Shown: in pieces, positions 1 through 4,767 of the stretch
How positions within the stretch are numbered: the first letter of the stretch is position 1
How the letters are laid out: each line of letters opens with the position of its first letter
NCBI GenBank assembly: GCA_000416005.1
Contig: KE356563.1
Coordinates: 1,304,840 to 1,309,984, forward strand
Direction: 5' to 3'
Source: Haloquadratum sp. J07HQX50
Lineage (GTDB): Archaea; Halobacteriota; Halobacteria; Halobacteriales; Haloferacaceae
Length of the DNA: 5,145 nucleotides
Notes under the pieces: model-generated
What the model was told of the DNA's origin: nothing
The model's input: only the letters and a program-made list of their open reading frames with translations
The model's database searches: none
Translations under genes and position numbers: made by a program

Positions 1-151
1 TCTGTGCAGCTTCAGCTGTGGTTGGAAGCGCTGATTCGTGTTCGCGCAACCGGTCGAAGAGAGTATTGGAAGTTTCATCAACATATGTAATCTGTCGGTC
101 CTGCTGAGACTCCTCGATCATGAGATCAGCAGCGATATCCGACAATGTCAT
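1..151 (-). CDS. N-terminal part of an unrecognised haloarchaeal protein (runs off the left edge)
   Basis: An open reading frame starts at ATG 149-151 on the minus strand and stays open for 50 codons to the window edge. The visible protein begins MTLSDIAADLMIEESQQD and is acidic and probably helical, with no signal peptide or membrane segment. I do not recognise a domain, and the C-terminal part is missing. It is accepted as real for three reasons: the frame is open to the edge, the composition is acidic like a haloarchaeal protein, and a TATA-like box lies about 27 bases upstream of the ATG. That spacing places transcription initiation at or next to the start codon, giving a leaderless message. 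It is divergent from the TFB gene and shares its upstream region. Possibly one of the DUF785x haloarchaeal families; that is memory, not a search. Confidence 0.65.
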   Translation of the reverse strand, partial: MTLSDIAADLMIEESQQDRQITYVDETSNTLFDRLREHESALPTTAEAAQ

Positions 152-173
152 ATGCGCTTGTGATTCGCGCGAG

Positions 174-183
174 GATATATAGC
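174..183 (-). promoter_or_regulatory. TATA-like box for the leftward partial gene
   Basis: Read on the minus strand this is GCTATATATC. Its centre is about 27 bases upstream of the ATG at 149-151, the usual distance from an archaeal TATA box to the transcription start. The predicted message therefore has almost no leader, as is common in haloarchaea. No Shine-Dalgarno-like sequence is seen before the ATG. Confidence 0.55.
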
Positions 184-202
184 TTCGTGCTCGGCAGTTT
201 TT

Positions 203-225
203 CACCAACCGGTAACCGGTAGGTG
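203..225. promoter_or_regulatory. 23-bp near-perfect palindrome between divergent promoters (candidate operator)
   Basis: The sequence reads CACC-A-ACCGGT-A-ACCGGT-A-GGTG. It equals its own reverse complement except at three A/T positions: the centre and the two bases just outside the ACCGGT units. The ACCGGT units are themselves palindromes spaced 7 bases apart. The palindrome begins about 20 bases upstream of the leftward gene's TATA-like box and ends about 40 bases upstream of the TFB one. Such a site between divergent promoters is typical of a binding site for a dimeric regulator. The regulator is unknown; autoregulation by either neighbour is possible but not shown. Confidence 0.5.
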
Positions 226-264
226 TTGCCATCGATCACGGCTCTTTCCGGTCACAATCGGCTC

Positions 265-274
265 ATATTAAATA
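265..274 (+). promoter_or_regulatory. TATA-like box for the TFB gene
   Basis: The AT-only stretch ATATTAAATA stands out from its surroundings. Its centre is about 29 bases upstream of GTG 299 and 32 upstream of ATG 302. Transcription would start around 296-300, giving a leaderless or nearly leaderless message. This spacing supports the start at 299/302 over the later ATG at 311. Confidence 0.55.
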
Positions 275-301
275 CTCGATGCGGACGCAGTTCAATCTGT
301 G

Positions 302-1189
302 ATGAGCAATATGCCAATCACTTCCACCGAGTCAACTGCAACGTGTCCCGAGTGCGATGGGCGTCCACGGACATATAATGGTGAAACGATTTGCGATGAG
401 TGTGGGCTTGTTCTTGATGAATATTATATCGACCATGGTCCTGAGTGGCGATCGTTCAATGATGACACAACAAATTCAAAACGGACTGGTGCCCCACTCA
501 CTCGCTCGCGGCACGACCGAGGGCTATCGACGGAGATCGGTCGCTCAACACGAATGAACGGTCGAAAACGCCGACTATTCGCGCGACTTCGGCGCCAACA
601 CAACCGCGCTCGTATCTCCACCAAACGCGAGCGGAACCAGGTCTATGCATTCAACGAAATTCGACGTCTCACCGGTGTGCTGTCGGTTCCAGATCAGATA
701 CGTGACCATGCATGCTCGCTGTTCCGCTCTGCACAGAATGAAGATATACTTCGTGGGCGTTCACTCGAGGGGTTCGCTGCGGCGTGTGTATACGCTGCAT
801 GTCGAGTTGCCAGCGTGTCACGTACTCAGAAGGAGGTAACCGCCGCTGCAAAGGCGACCGCTGCTGAACAACAAGCAGCGTATGACGCATTGAATCGCGA
901 GCTAAAGCTACCAATTGGGCCAATCAATCCTGCAGAGTATCTGAGCCGGTATGCATCTGAGCTCGAACTCCCCGCAGACGTTGAGCGACGTGCACGAGAG
1001 TATGCCGCAAGCCTCTCACAGGATGGGGCTCTCGGTGGGCGGAATCCAAGTGGTGTCGCCGCCGGTTGCCTGTATGCGGCTGCGCTTAAATCCGGGATGG
1101 ATATAACCCAAAAAGAGGTTGGAGCCGTCGCAGATGTGACTCCAGTTACGCTCCGGGCGACATATCACGATGTGTGTAAAGACGACTGA
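302..1189 (+). CDS. tfb: Transcription initiation factor TFB (archaeal TFIIB homologue)
   Basis: TFB bridges the TBP-TATA complex and RNA polymerase and places the active site at the transcription start; haloarchaea carry several TFBs with partly specialised promoter sets. Counting from ATG 302 (295 residues), the N-terminal zinc ribbon has C15-x2-C18 and C31-x2-C34. It is followed by the conserved GPEWRSF segment (46-52) and the GAPLT...HDRGLSTEIG B-reader region (63-80). Two cyclin-like repeats lie at about 112-200 and 208-293, each with the expected GRS/GRNP-x-G(F/V)AA helix (152-160 and 246-254) and a helix-turn-helix, TQKEV...TYHDV in the second. The protein is slightly shorter than the usual 310-330 residues, mainly in the linker at 81-110, which is very rich in arginine. 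GTG 299 is an alternative start adding one residue. The 3' end overlaps the convergent ATPase gene by 25 bases. Confidence 0.95.
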   Translation: MSNMPITSTESTATCPECDGRPRTYNGETICDECGLVLDEYYIDHGPEWRSFNDDTTNSKRTGAPLTRSRHDRGLSTEIGRSTRMNGRKRRLFARLRRQHNRARISTKRERNQVYAFNEIRRLTGVLSVPDQIRDHACSLFRSAQNEDILRGRSLEGFAAACVYAACRVASVSRTQKEVTAAAKATAAEQQAAYDALNRELKLPIGPINPAEYLSRYASELELPADVERRAREYAASLSQDGALGGRNPSGVAAGCLYAAALKSGMDITQKEVGAVADVTPVTLRATYHDVCKDD

Positions 1190-1860
1190 TGGGTTTCAGC
1201 GTCTGCACGTGTGAGTTCGTGAGCTAATCGCGAGAGTCGATCAGCGATTGGATGTGCTGTGTTTCGATGACAGAGTGGGGTGAGTGTCGAAAGAGTCTCT
1301 TTTAGTTGCGGTTCGTACGGCAAGGTGTGAATTGGTGCCTGCAAGATGTTTCGATAAAAACCAGTATCTGGCTCATGATGACATTGATTGATAATAATTC
1401 CGGCAATCCCTGACTGCAATGTCTCGGCCAATTCGCGTATTTTAATTGCATCACGTAGCGCATAACTCTCAGGTGAAGCAATGATAAGACACACATCAGC
1501 GACAGCGAGTGGGAGTCCTGCATCGACCGCGAGCCCAGCAGGGCAATCAATGATAATTGTCCCGAATGTCTGTTCAAGAGCTTCAAGAGTGGGTTTGATT
1601 CGAGAGATGTCAGCGGCACGCGCGCCAGCCAACGTCTTTCCGCCTGGAAGAATGAGAATATCACCAGCCATTCTGTGCAGTGCGTCAAATGGTGAACAGT
1701 TCGCACAGAGCACATCATGCAATGTGGTATGTGTGTCGAGACAAAGATCTGCCATCGTAAGGTCAGCATCGACGACTGGTGCAGCAAGAAGTGCTGCAAG
1801 TTCGAGCGAGACTGTAGACTTACCTACACCACCTTTTCCACTCGTAACAGCACAGATCAT
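1165..1860 (-). CDS. minD: MinD/ParA-family P-loop ATPase
   Basis: A complete 231-residue member of the deviant Walker A ATPases, which dimerise on ATP and position proteins, DNA or organelles on the membrane or nucleoid. The deviant Walker A motif SGKGGVGKST is at 7-16, with the signature lysine K9. The Walker A' segment VVDADLTMADL is at 29-39, and the Walker B segment TIIIDCPAG, with D105, is at 101-109. The ILPGG at 70-74 is also usual in MinD. It more closely resembles MinD than plasmid ParA: it starts directly at the P-loop with no N-terminal DNA-binding extension. The tail at about 208-220 (IADRLSRLAHEL) could form an amphipathic helix, but a membrane-targeting sequence is not proven. 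The ATG overlaps the previous gene's stop as ATGA, so it is translated as the last gene of the four-gene unit. In Haloferax volcanii the equivalent position is, from memory, MinD1 (HVO_0225). Its exact cargo cannot be read from sequence. Confidence 0.9.
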   Translation of the reverse strand: MICAVTSGKGGVGKSTVSLELAALLAAPVVDADLTMADLCLDTHTTLHDVLCANCSPFDALHRMAGDILILPGGKTLAGARAADISRIKPTLEALEQTFGTIIIDCPAGLAVDAGLPLAVADVCLIIASPESYALRDAIKIRELAETLQSGIAGIIINQCHHEPDTGFYRNILQAPIHTLPYEPQLKETLSTLTPLCHRNTAHPIADRLSRLAHELTRADAETHQSSLHTS

Positions 1861-2537
1861 GAGAATAGCGAAGATTCGTCATGCCCGTTTTTACAGTTAA
1901 GAAACTCTTGATCAGGGATGACTCGCTCAAGATATTGTGTGAGCCCCTCAGCGCGTGATCGGATCGTCTGTAGGTGCGCTTGGTCACGATATAACTCTTC
2001 AAGAATAGGGACAGGATAGGAGGTAGTCCCATGCCGGCTGGCGGTGTCAGACATCGCTTGAAGAGGTGGACCGGTGAGAGCCTCTGCCCGTTCAACTCGC
2101 GTTGATATCTCATGTAACCATCTCTCAACGGCTGAGGGGAGTTCAGCATCTATTGGTGTCGCTGAAATTGCGTCTGCTGGTGGGCGGGCAGTACCCAATG
2201 TCCGAATTGCATGTTTGACCGCAGCAGGTGCACACTGGGTCGTGGATGGCTCAGTTACGATTTTTACGATATCTGCTGTATCGGTCGTTTCGATAGACGT
2301 GAGACACGGGCATGCGTACCCCACCGAGCATTTGGCTCCAGATGCCATGACCGTGGTATATCCAGTTTGATTCCATCCAATCTCGGGGGCACCGTTTGTT
2401 AATGGCATCAAGATAGGTCCATCAAGTTCATTCACCACTCTCACCCGTCGCTTGATCGGAGCGGTGTTTTTCAAAATAACTGAGACGAGCGTCACGCCGG
2501 ACACCTGATTCGTATTGACCACGGAGTGCACAAGCAC
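1857..2537 (-). CDS. Conserved haloarchaeal protein with beta-rich N-terminal half (possibly DUF7857 type)
   Basis: 226 residues from GTG 2535-2537; in-frame GTG codons at 2529-2531 and 2520-2522 are alternatives, and no ribosome site decides between them. The N-terminal half (about 10-100) alternates short hydrophobic strands with turns, for example VTLVSVILKN and RRVRVVNELDGPILMP. This is like an immunoglobulin- or arrestin-like beta sandwich. It holds a small cysteine group, C70, C76 and C78. Residues 105-210 look helical and charged. There is no signal peptide or membrane segment. It lies 12 bases after the coiled-coil gene and overlaps the MinD-type ATPase by ATGA, so it is probably co-translated with the ATPase and may act with it. 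I do not know a function. The DUF number is a recollection. Confidence 0.8.
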   Translation of the reverse strand: MLVHSVVNTNQVSGVTLVSVILKNTAPIKRRVRVVNELDGPILMPLTNGAPEIGWNQTGYTTVMASGAKCSVGYACPCLTSIETTDTADIVKIVTEPSTTQCAPAAVKHAIRTLGTARPPADAISATPIDAELPSAVERWLHEISTRVERAEALTGPPLQAMSDTASRHGTTSYPVPILEELYRDQAHLQTIRSRAEGLTQYLERVIPDQEFLNCKNGHDESSLFS

Positions 2538-2549
2538 GTTGGGACCGGG

Positions 2550-3449
2550 TTAGTATTTAAGACCAGGTGGTGGAGTAACAAGGATTGAGCCACCTAACGA
2601 CGTGATGAGCATCTCGGGCGTATCAAGGGCGCTCAACAGTGTCGCTTCAACAATAATCGGTGCTGGAGTCGTACCAAATTGTAATATCTCGACTGCCTTG
2701 TTGAGTTGAGCTATTTGTGCTGCTGAGAGTGATATTGCATCATCTTGTGTCAACTGAATCGGAGATGACTGCGATTTAAACTCCTCCGTGAGTATCGCTA
2801 ACCGATGTTGACGAATCCGACGACGAAGATTATTGATAGAATCAGCGTGCTGCATACAGGATTCACGGGCAGTTCGGCGTTCGCGAGCTGCTTTGATAGC
2901 GATTTCGAGTCGTTGCGTGGCCGCGGCGTAAGCTGTCTCAGTTTCAGCTAACTCCTGAAGAGCGATTTGATACGTTTCGTACACCGAGTCGGTCGAATCT
3001 TCTTGTCCATGCGTACGAAATGCACTGAGCGCACCACGACGTGCAGCAGCCTTCTCTCGTGCGCGCTCTACAGCATGAGTTAGCTCTGCGACTTCTCGAC
3101 GAAGTGCAGCGAATCCGGGCGTTGTGGAGTGCTGAATTGCTTGATGACGACCCGTAAGTGCTGATTGAAGAGCAGCATCATATGGCGTCGGAAGACCTCG
3201 GTCGGCGCCTATCGCCAGCAAACACGCCCGACGGCTGACGCGAATATCTGGCGTGAGTGCTGGGAGTACATACTGCAATTGTGATGGAGGGGGACTGAAG
3301 AGACAGGGAGAATGAGGCGTCTGTGGTCCACCGTGTCGAAGCACTCGACACCAACAGGTGGTGTCCCATTGGGTGCGACGAACATCAATCGTAAATCCAG
3401 TGTGAGTCACCCCCGATGGCAGGACAACAGTATAACTCGACGAGGTCAT
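2550..3449 (-). CDS. Conserved haloarchaeal coiled-coil protein (possibly DUF7856 type)
   Basis: 299 residues from ATG 3447-3449, which overlaps the upstream stop as ATGA. Residues 1-110 form an N-terminal domain with beta strands and a proline-rich patch (CLFSPPPS, 49-56). Residues 113-222 form a long, nearly unbroken helix with heptad-like spacing of Leu, Ala and Val among Arg and Glu, so a coiled coil is likely. A break occurs near 145-156 (THGQEDSTDS). The C-terminal 230-299 region contains short hydrophobic strands, including PIIVEATLLS and GGSILVTPPP, and may be a separate small domain. No ATP-binding motif, transmembrane segment or zinc site is visible, so an SMC/Rad50-type ATPase is excluded. 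The coiled coil and its place just upstream of a MinD-type ATPase suggest a scaffold, adaptor or dimerisation role; this is inference. Confidence 0.8.
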   Translation of the reverse strand: MTSSSYTVVLPSGVTHTGFTIDVRRTQWDTTCWCRVLRHGGPQTPHSPCLFSPPPSQLQYVLPALTPDIRVSRRACLLAIGADRGLPTPYDAALQSALTGRHQAIQHSTTPGFAALRREVAELTHAVERAREKAAARRGALSAFRTHGQEDSTDSVYETYQIALQELAETETAYAAATQRLEIAIKAARERRTARESCMQHADSINNLRRRIRQHRLAILTEEFKSQSSPIQLTQDDAISLSAAQIAQLNKAVEILQFGTTPAPIIVEATLLSALDTPEMLITSLGGSILVTPPPGLKY

Positions 3450-3784
3450 AAATCTCTGTGTCGCATCTGCTCGGCGGATGGATAATTATGCCGGGTAGCA
3501 AAGGCAGGATATGGGAGATATGGATTCTCTCGCTCTGCATATGCATTTGCTGCCTCTCGCACTGAGGAAGGCACCTTCTGAAATTCATTGAACGGTTCTG
3601 TTCGCTCAATTTGAACGGCTTCGCCAAAGCGTGCACGCAACCGGCAGGTCATGAAAGCTCCGAGTTGTGTCTCAGCGAGCAATGCTACTCGGCCAAACCG
3701 TCGGATGACCGTCTCCTCGTGATGCCGACAGATATTTCTGAGTGTCTGACGCGCCTGCGTTGAGTATGTCACAACCAGCAACAC
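3446..3784 (-). CDS. Small conserved haloarchaeal protein, first gene of the four-gene unit (possibly DUF7855 type)
   Basis: 112 residues from GTG 3782-3784. It opens with a short hydrophobic strand, LLVVTYS, then a basic helical stretch (RQTLRNICRHHEETVIRRFGR) and a conserved-looking ERTEPFNEF segment near 59-67. It ends with a tail rich in Tyr and Pro (YLPYPAFATRHNYPSAE, about 88-104). It is soluble and not strongly acidic. The GTG is preferred because it keeps the first strand whole and lies 27 bases from a TATA-like box. A second in-frame GTG at 3770-3772 (codon 5) would fit a different upstream box. It overlaps the coiled-coil gene by ATGA. The N-terminal strand-helix layout recalls small RelE-like folds, but I see no catalytic residues or antitoxin partner and do not claim that. 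Function unknown. Confidence 0.8.
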   Translation of the reverse strand: MLLVVTYSTQARQTLRNICRHHEETVIRRFGRVALLAETQLGAFMTCRLRARFGEAVQIERTEPFNEFQKVPSSVREAANAYAERENPYLPYPAFATRHNYPSAEQMRHRDL

Positions 3785-3805
3785 AATACACAGCTATATA
3801 ATCGG

Positions 3806-3814
3806 CATTTATCA
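3806..3814 (-). promoter_or_regulatory. TATA-like box for the four-gene minus-strand unit
   Basis: On the minus strand this reads TGATAAATG, preceded by a run of T. Its centre is about 26-27 bases from GTG 3784, giving a leaderless start there. A stronger-looking box, GATTATATAG at 3794-3803, is only 15 bases from that GTG but 27 from the in-frame GTG at 3772. A third AT-rich stretch lies at 3831-3840. Which box is used cannot be decided from sequence. Confidence 0.4.
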
Positions 3815-3901
3815 AAAACACATATGATCTTTTAATATGATTCATGAGAGGAATGTCCGCGGGCTGAATTTACTGAGGACGAGCGACTCTTGAGCTCCCC
3901 T

Positions 3902-3917
3902 CACGACTGAAGTCGTG
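3902..3917. repeat. Left hairpin palindrome of the element
   Basis: A perfect inverted repeat of seven bases, CACGACT and AGTCGTG, around GA. It would fold into a six- or seven-base-pair stem with a tight loop, as recognised by the single-strand transposases of the IS200/IS605 family. It is preceded by CTCCCCT and followed by GGAATTTCC. Confidence 0.65.
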
Positions 3918-4111
3918 GAATTTCCGCGTGGGTGATTCAGGCCGCCCTGTCACACCTCGGGGTTAATTTTCTCTCCTCAGATACTCTGGGTTATGAGCTC
4001 CTTTTTGATTGAATGACCATCCCGTTGTCAACAATGGTTGTTCCACTCAACGTGAGGCACTGAGTAATGTCTTCTCTCTCAGGTCCGTTCTGACCAGAAA
4101 CGACAGGCTAA

Positions 4112-4225
4112 GTCATCAGCCCTGCGACATCGACACCGTCATCAAACACCCTATTGAAGACGTTTTCATCGGCTGCAGAGACAGATACTCCGACCCTTGA
4201 GGTCGGGGAGGAAGCCGACAACTAA
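4112..4225 (+). pseudogene. Possible TnpB C-terminal remnant
   Basis: The second forward frame is open from 4112 (after the TAA at 4109-4111) to the TAA at 4223-4225. It encodes 37 residues ending in ETDTPTLEVGEEADN. The (S/T)PTL near the end and the overlap with the right-end hairpin resemble the C-terminal tail of haloarchaeal IS200/IS605 TnpB proteins. No catalytic RuvC or zinc-ribbon part remains, so it would be non-functional. The match is by eye and weak; the frame could be chance. Confidence 0.3.
4188..4208. repeat. Right hairpin palindrome of the element
   Basis: The core stem pairs CCGACC (4190-4195) with GGTCGG (4201-4206) around CTTGA. It extends by a T-G wobble and a C-G pair to eight base pairs. 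The following GGAGGAAG matches the pattern seen after the right-end hairpin of haloarchaeal TnpB elements. It lies over the end of the possible TnpB tail, as is usual in this family. Confidence 0.6.
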
Positions 4226-4277
4226 CCAAGTTGCAAAGATTGATAACTAGCGACCCTTGTCTGCTGACGGCTCTTTT

Positions 4278-4355
4278 CTACAGTGTGGGCATTGGTTGGA
4301 ACTGCCAGCCTCCAGGTTCTTTGATGACGGTGATTCCGCATTCACCATCGAAAGT
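4278..4355 (-). pseudogene. Short broken reading frame of unknown origin
   Basis: The minus strand encodes a 25-residue stretch containing DGECGITVIKEPGGWQFQPM, ending at a TAG (4278-4280). It is separated by one in-frame TAG (4356-4358) from a further open stretch upstream. The composition, with several Gly, Trp and a Cys, looks more protein-like than the rest of the interval and may be the 3' end of a decayed gene. I do not recognise a family. A chance frame is a real alternative. Confidence 0.2.
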
Positions 4356-4476
4356 CTATCGCAGAGTCAGGATCGCAGTATCTGTCAGATTGCAAGTTCT
4401 GCTTGACAAGACGAATTCTGTTGAATGCAGAGACCCAGCGCATTCAAGCTGCCACCCAACTCAGAAGAGAATCAAA

Positions 4477-4767
4477 TCATATCTGAACCATGTCGATATC
4501 CGTCCGAAGTATCTCTGCCTCTGAGAGCGCTGCGACACGTTCACATGCGGTTGCTGTATCAGTCGCGACGACAATAGTCCCAGCCACGCTCTCAGGAGCC
4601 AGTGCTCGGTAGGCCTGCTTAGGCGTTGGGCCATCTGTTTCAAAATCTGTCGCGTACGTTCGGAGAACCGCCCGTGTCTGCGATTCGACAGACTGGAGAT
4701 CGCGTTCCCCCTCTTCGAAGGCGCGGAGCGCATTCTCGATATTTCTGAGCGCAGAGATTCGGTCCAT
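4477..4767 (-). CDS. Small conserved haloarchaeal protein downstream of MCM (possibly DUF7854 type)
   Basis: 96 residues from ATG 4765-4767, which directly follows the TAG of the MCM gene with no base between them; the two are surely co-transcribed and probably translationally coupled. Residues 1-40 (MDRISALRNIENALRAFEEG...) form a charged, acidic helix with possible coiled-coil character. A central strand, GTIVVATD, is at 63-70. A second helix (CERVAALSEAEILRTD) precedes the C-terminus. The acidic composition is typical of a haloarchaeal cytoplasmic protein. There is no membrane segment, zinc site or nucleotide-binding motif. The fixed link to MCM suggests a role near the replication fork or in helicase control, but nothing in the sequence shows this. 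The DUF number is from memory. Confidence 0.8.
   Translation of the reverse strand: MDRISALRNIENALRAFEEGERDLQSVESQTRAVLRTYATDFETDGPTPKQAYRALAPESVAGTIVVATDTATACERVAALSEAEILRTDIDMVQI

Larger units (their letters stand above)
3884..4225. mobile_element. Remnant or non-autonomous IS200/IS605-like element bounded by palindromes
   Basis: The stretch is bounded by two hairpins, CACGACT-GA-AGTCGTG at 3902-3917 and CCGACC-CTTGA-GGTCGG at 4190-4206. The second is followed by GGGGAGGAAG. Subterminal hairpins, no terminal inverted repeats and a GGGAGGAAG-like right end are known from haloarchaeal IS200/IS605 (TnpB) elements. Haloquadratum carries short non-autonomous versions described as palindrome-associated elements (PATEs; recollection). 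There is no intact transposase, only a possible TnpB tail before the right hairpin. The left hairpin read on the minus strand also resembles a right end, so two elements in opposite orientation are possible. Exact ends are uncertain. Confidence 0.5.
3785..4476. other. Gene-free interval splitting the mcm pair from the minD cluster
   Basis: 692 bases with no convincing intact gene. Three parts can be separated. The first (about 3785-3845) is AT-rich with several TATA-like boxes facing the four-gene unit. The second (about 3884-4225) is the palindrome-bounded mobile-element remnant. The third (about 4226-4476) I cannot assign; it shows only short broken reading frames. The longest frames here, on the plus strand at 4009-4200 and 4231-4524, have no family-like sequence, and the second runs into the 3' end of a better gene. 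The flanking genes on both sides run in the same direction, so this interval probably interrupts what was a continuous cluster. Confidence 0.7.

Noticed and set aside
669..923. 84-codon minus-strand frame within tfb
   Set aside because: It lies wholly inside the well-supported TFB cyclin region, has no family-like sequence and is a shadow of the real frame.
2074..2370. 98-codon plus-strand frame within the beta-rich protein gene
   Set aside because: It is antisense to a gene tied into an operon by an ATGA overlap, and its low-complexity Ala/Ser/Val sequence is typical of an antisense shadow.
3446..3784. RelE-like toxin
   Set aside because: The opening strand and basic helix only loosely recall the fold; no antitoxin gene is adjacent and the gene sits in a conserved-looking operon.
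4009..4200. 63-codon plus-strand frame inside the element remnant
   Set aside because: No recognisable domain and no promoter or ribosome site; its end falls in the right hairpin, and another frame there looks more like a TnpB tail.
4440..4476. Transcription terminator after the mcm pair
   Set aside because: The minus strand here is pyrimidine-rich, but there is no clear T run or hairpin to support a call.
4231..4524. 97-codon plus-strand frame
   Set aside because: It runs antisense into the 3' end of the gene behind mcm, and its composition is not haloarchaeal-protein-like (few acidic residues).
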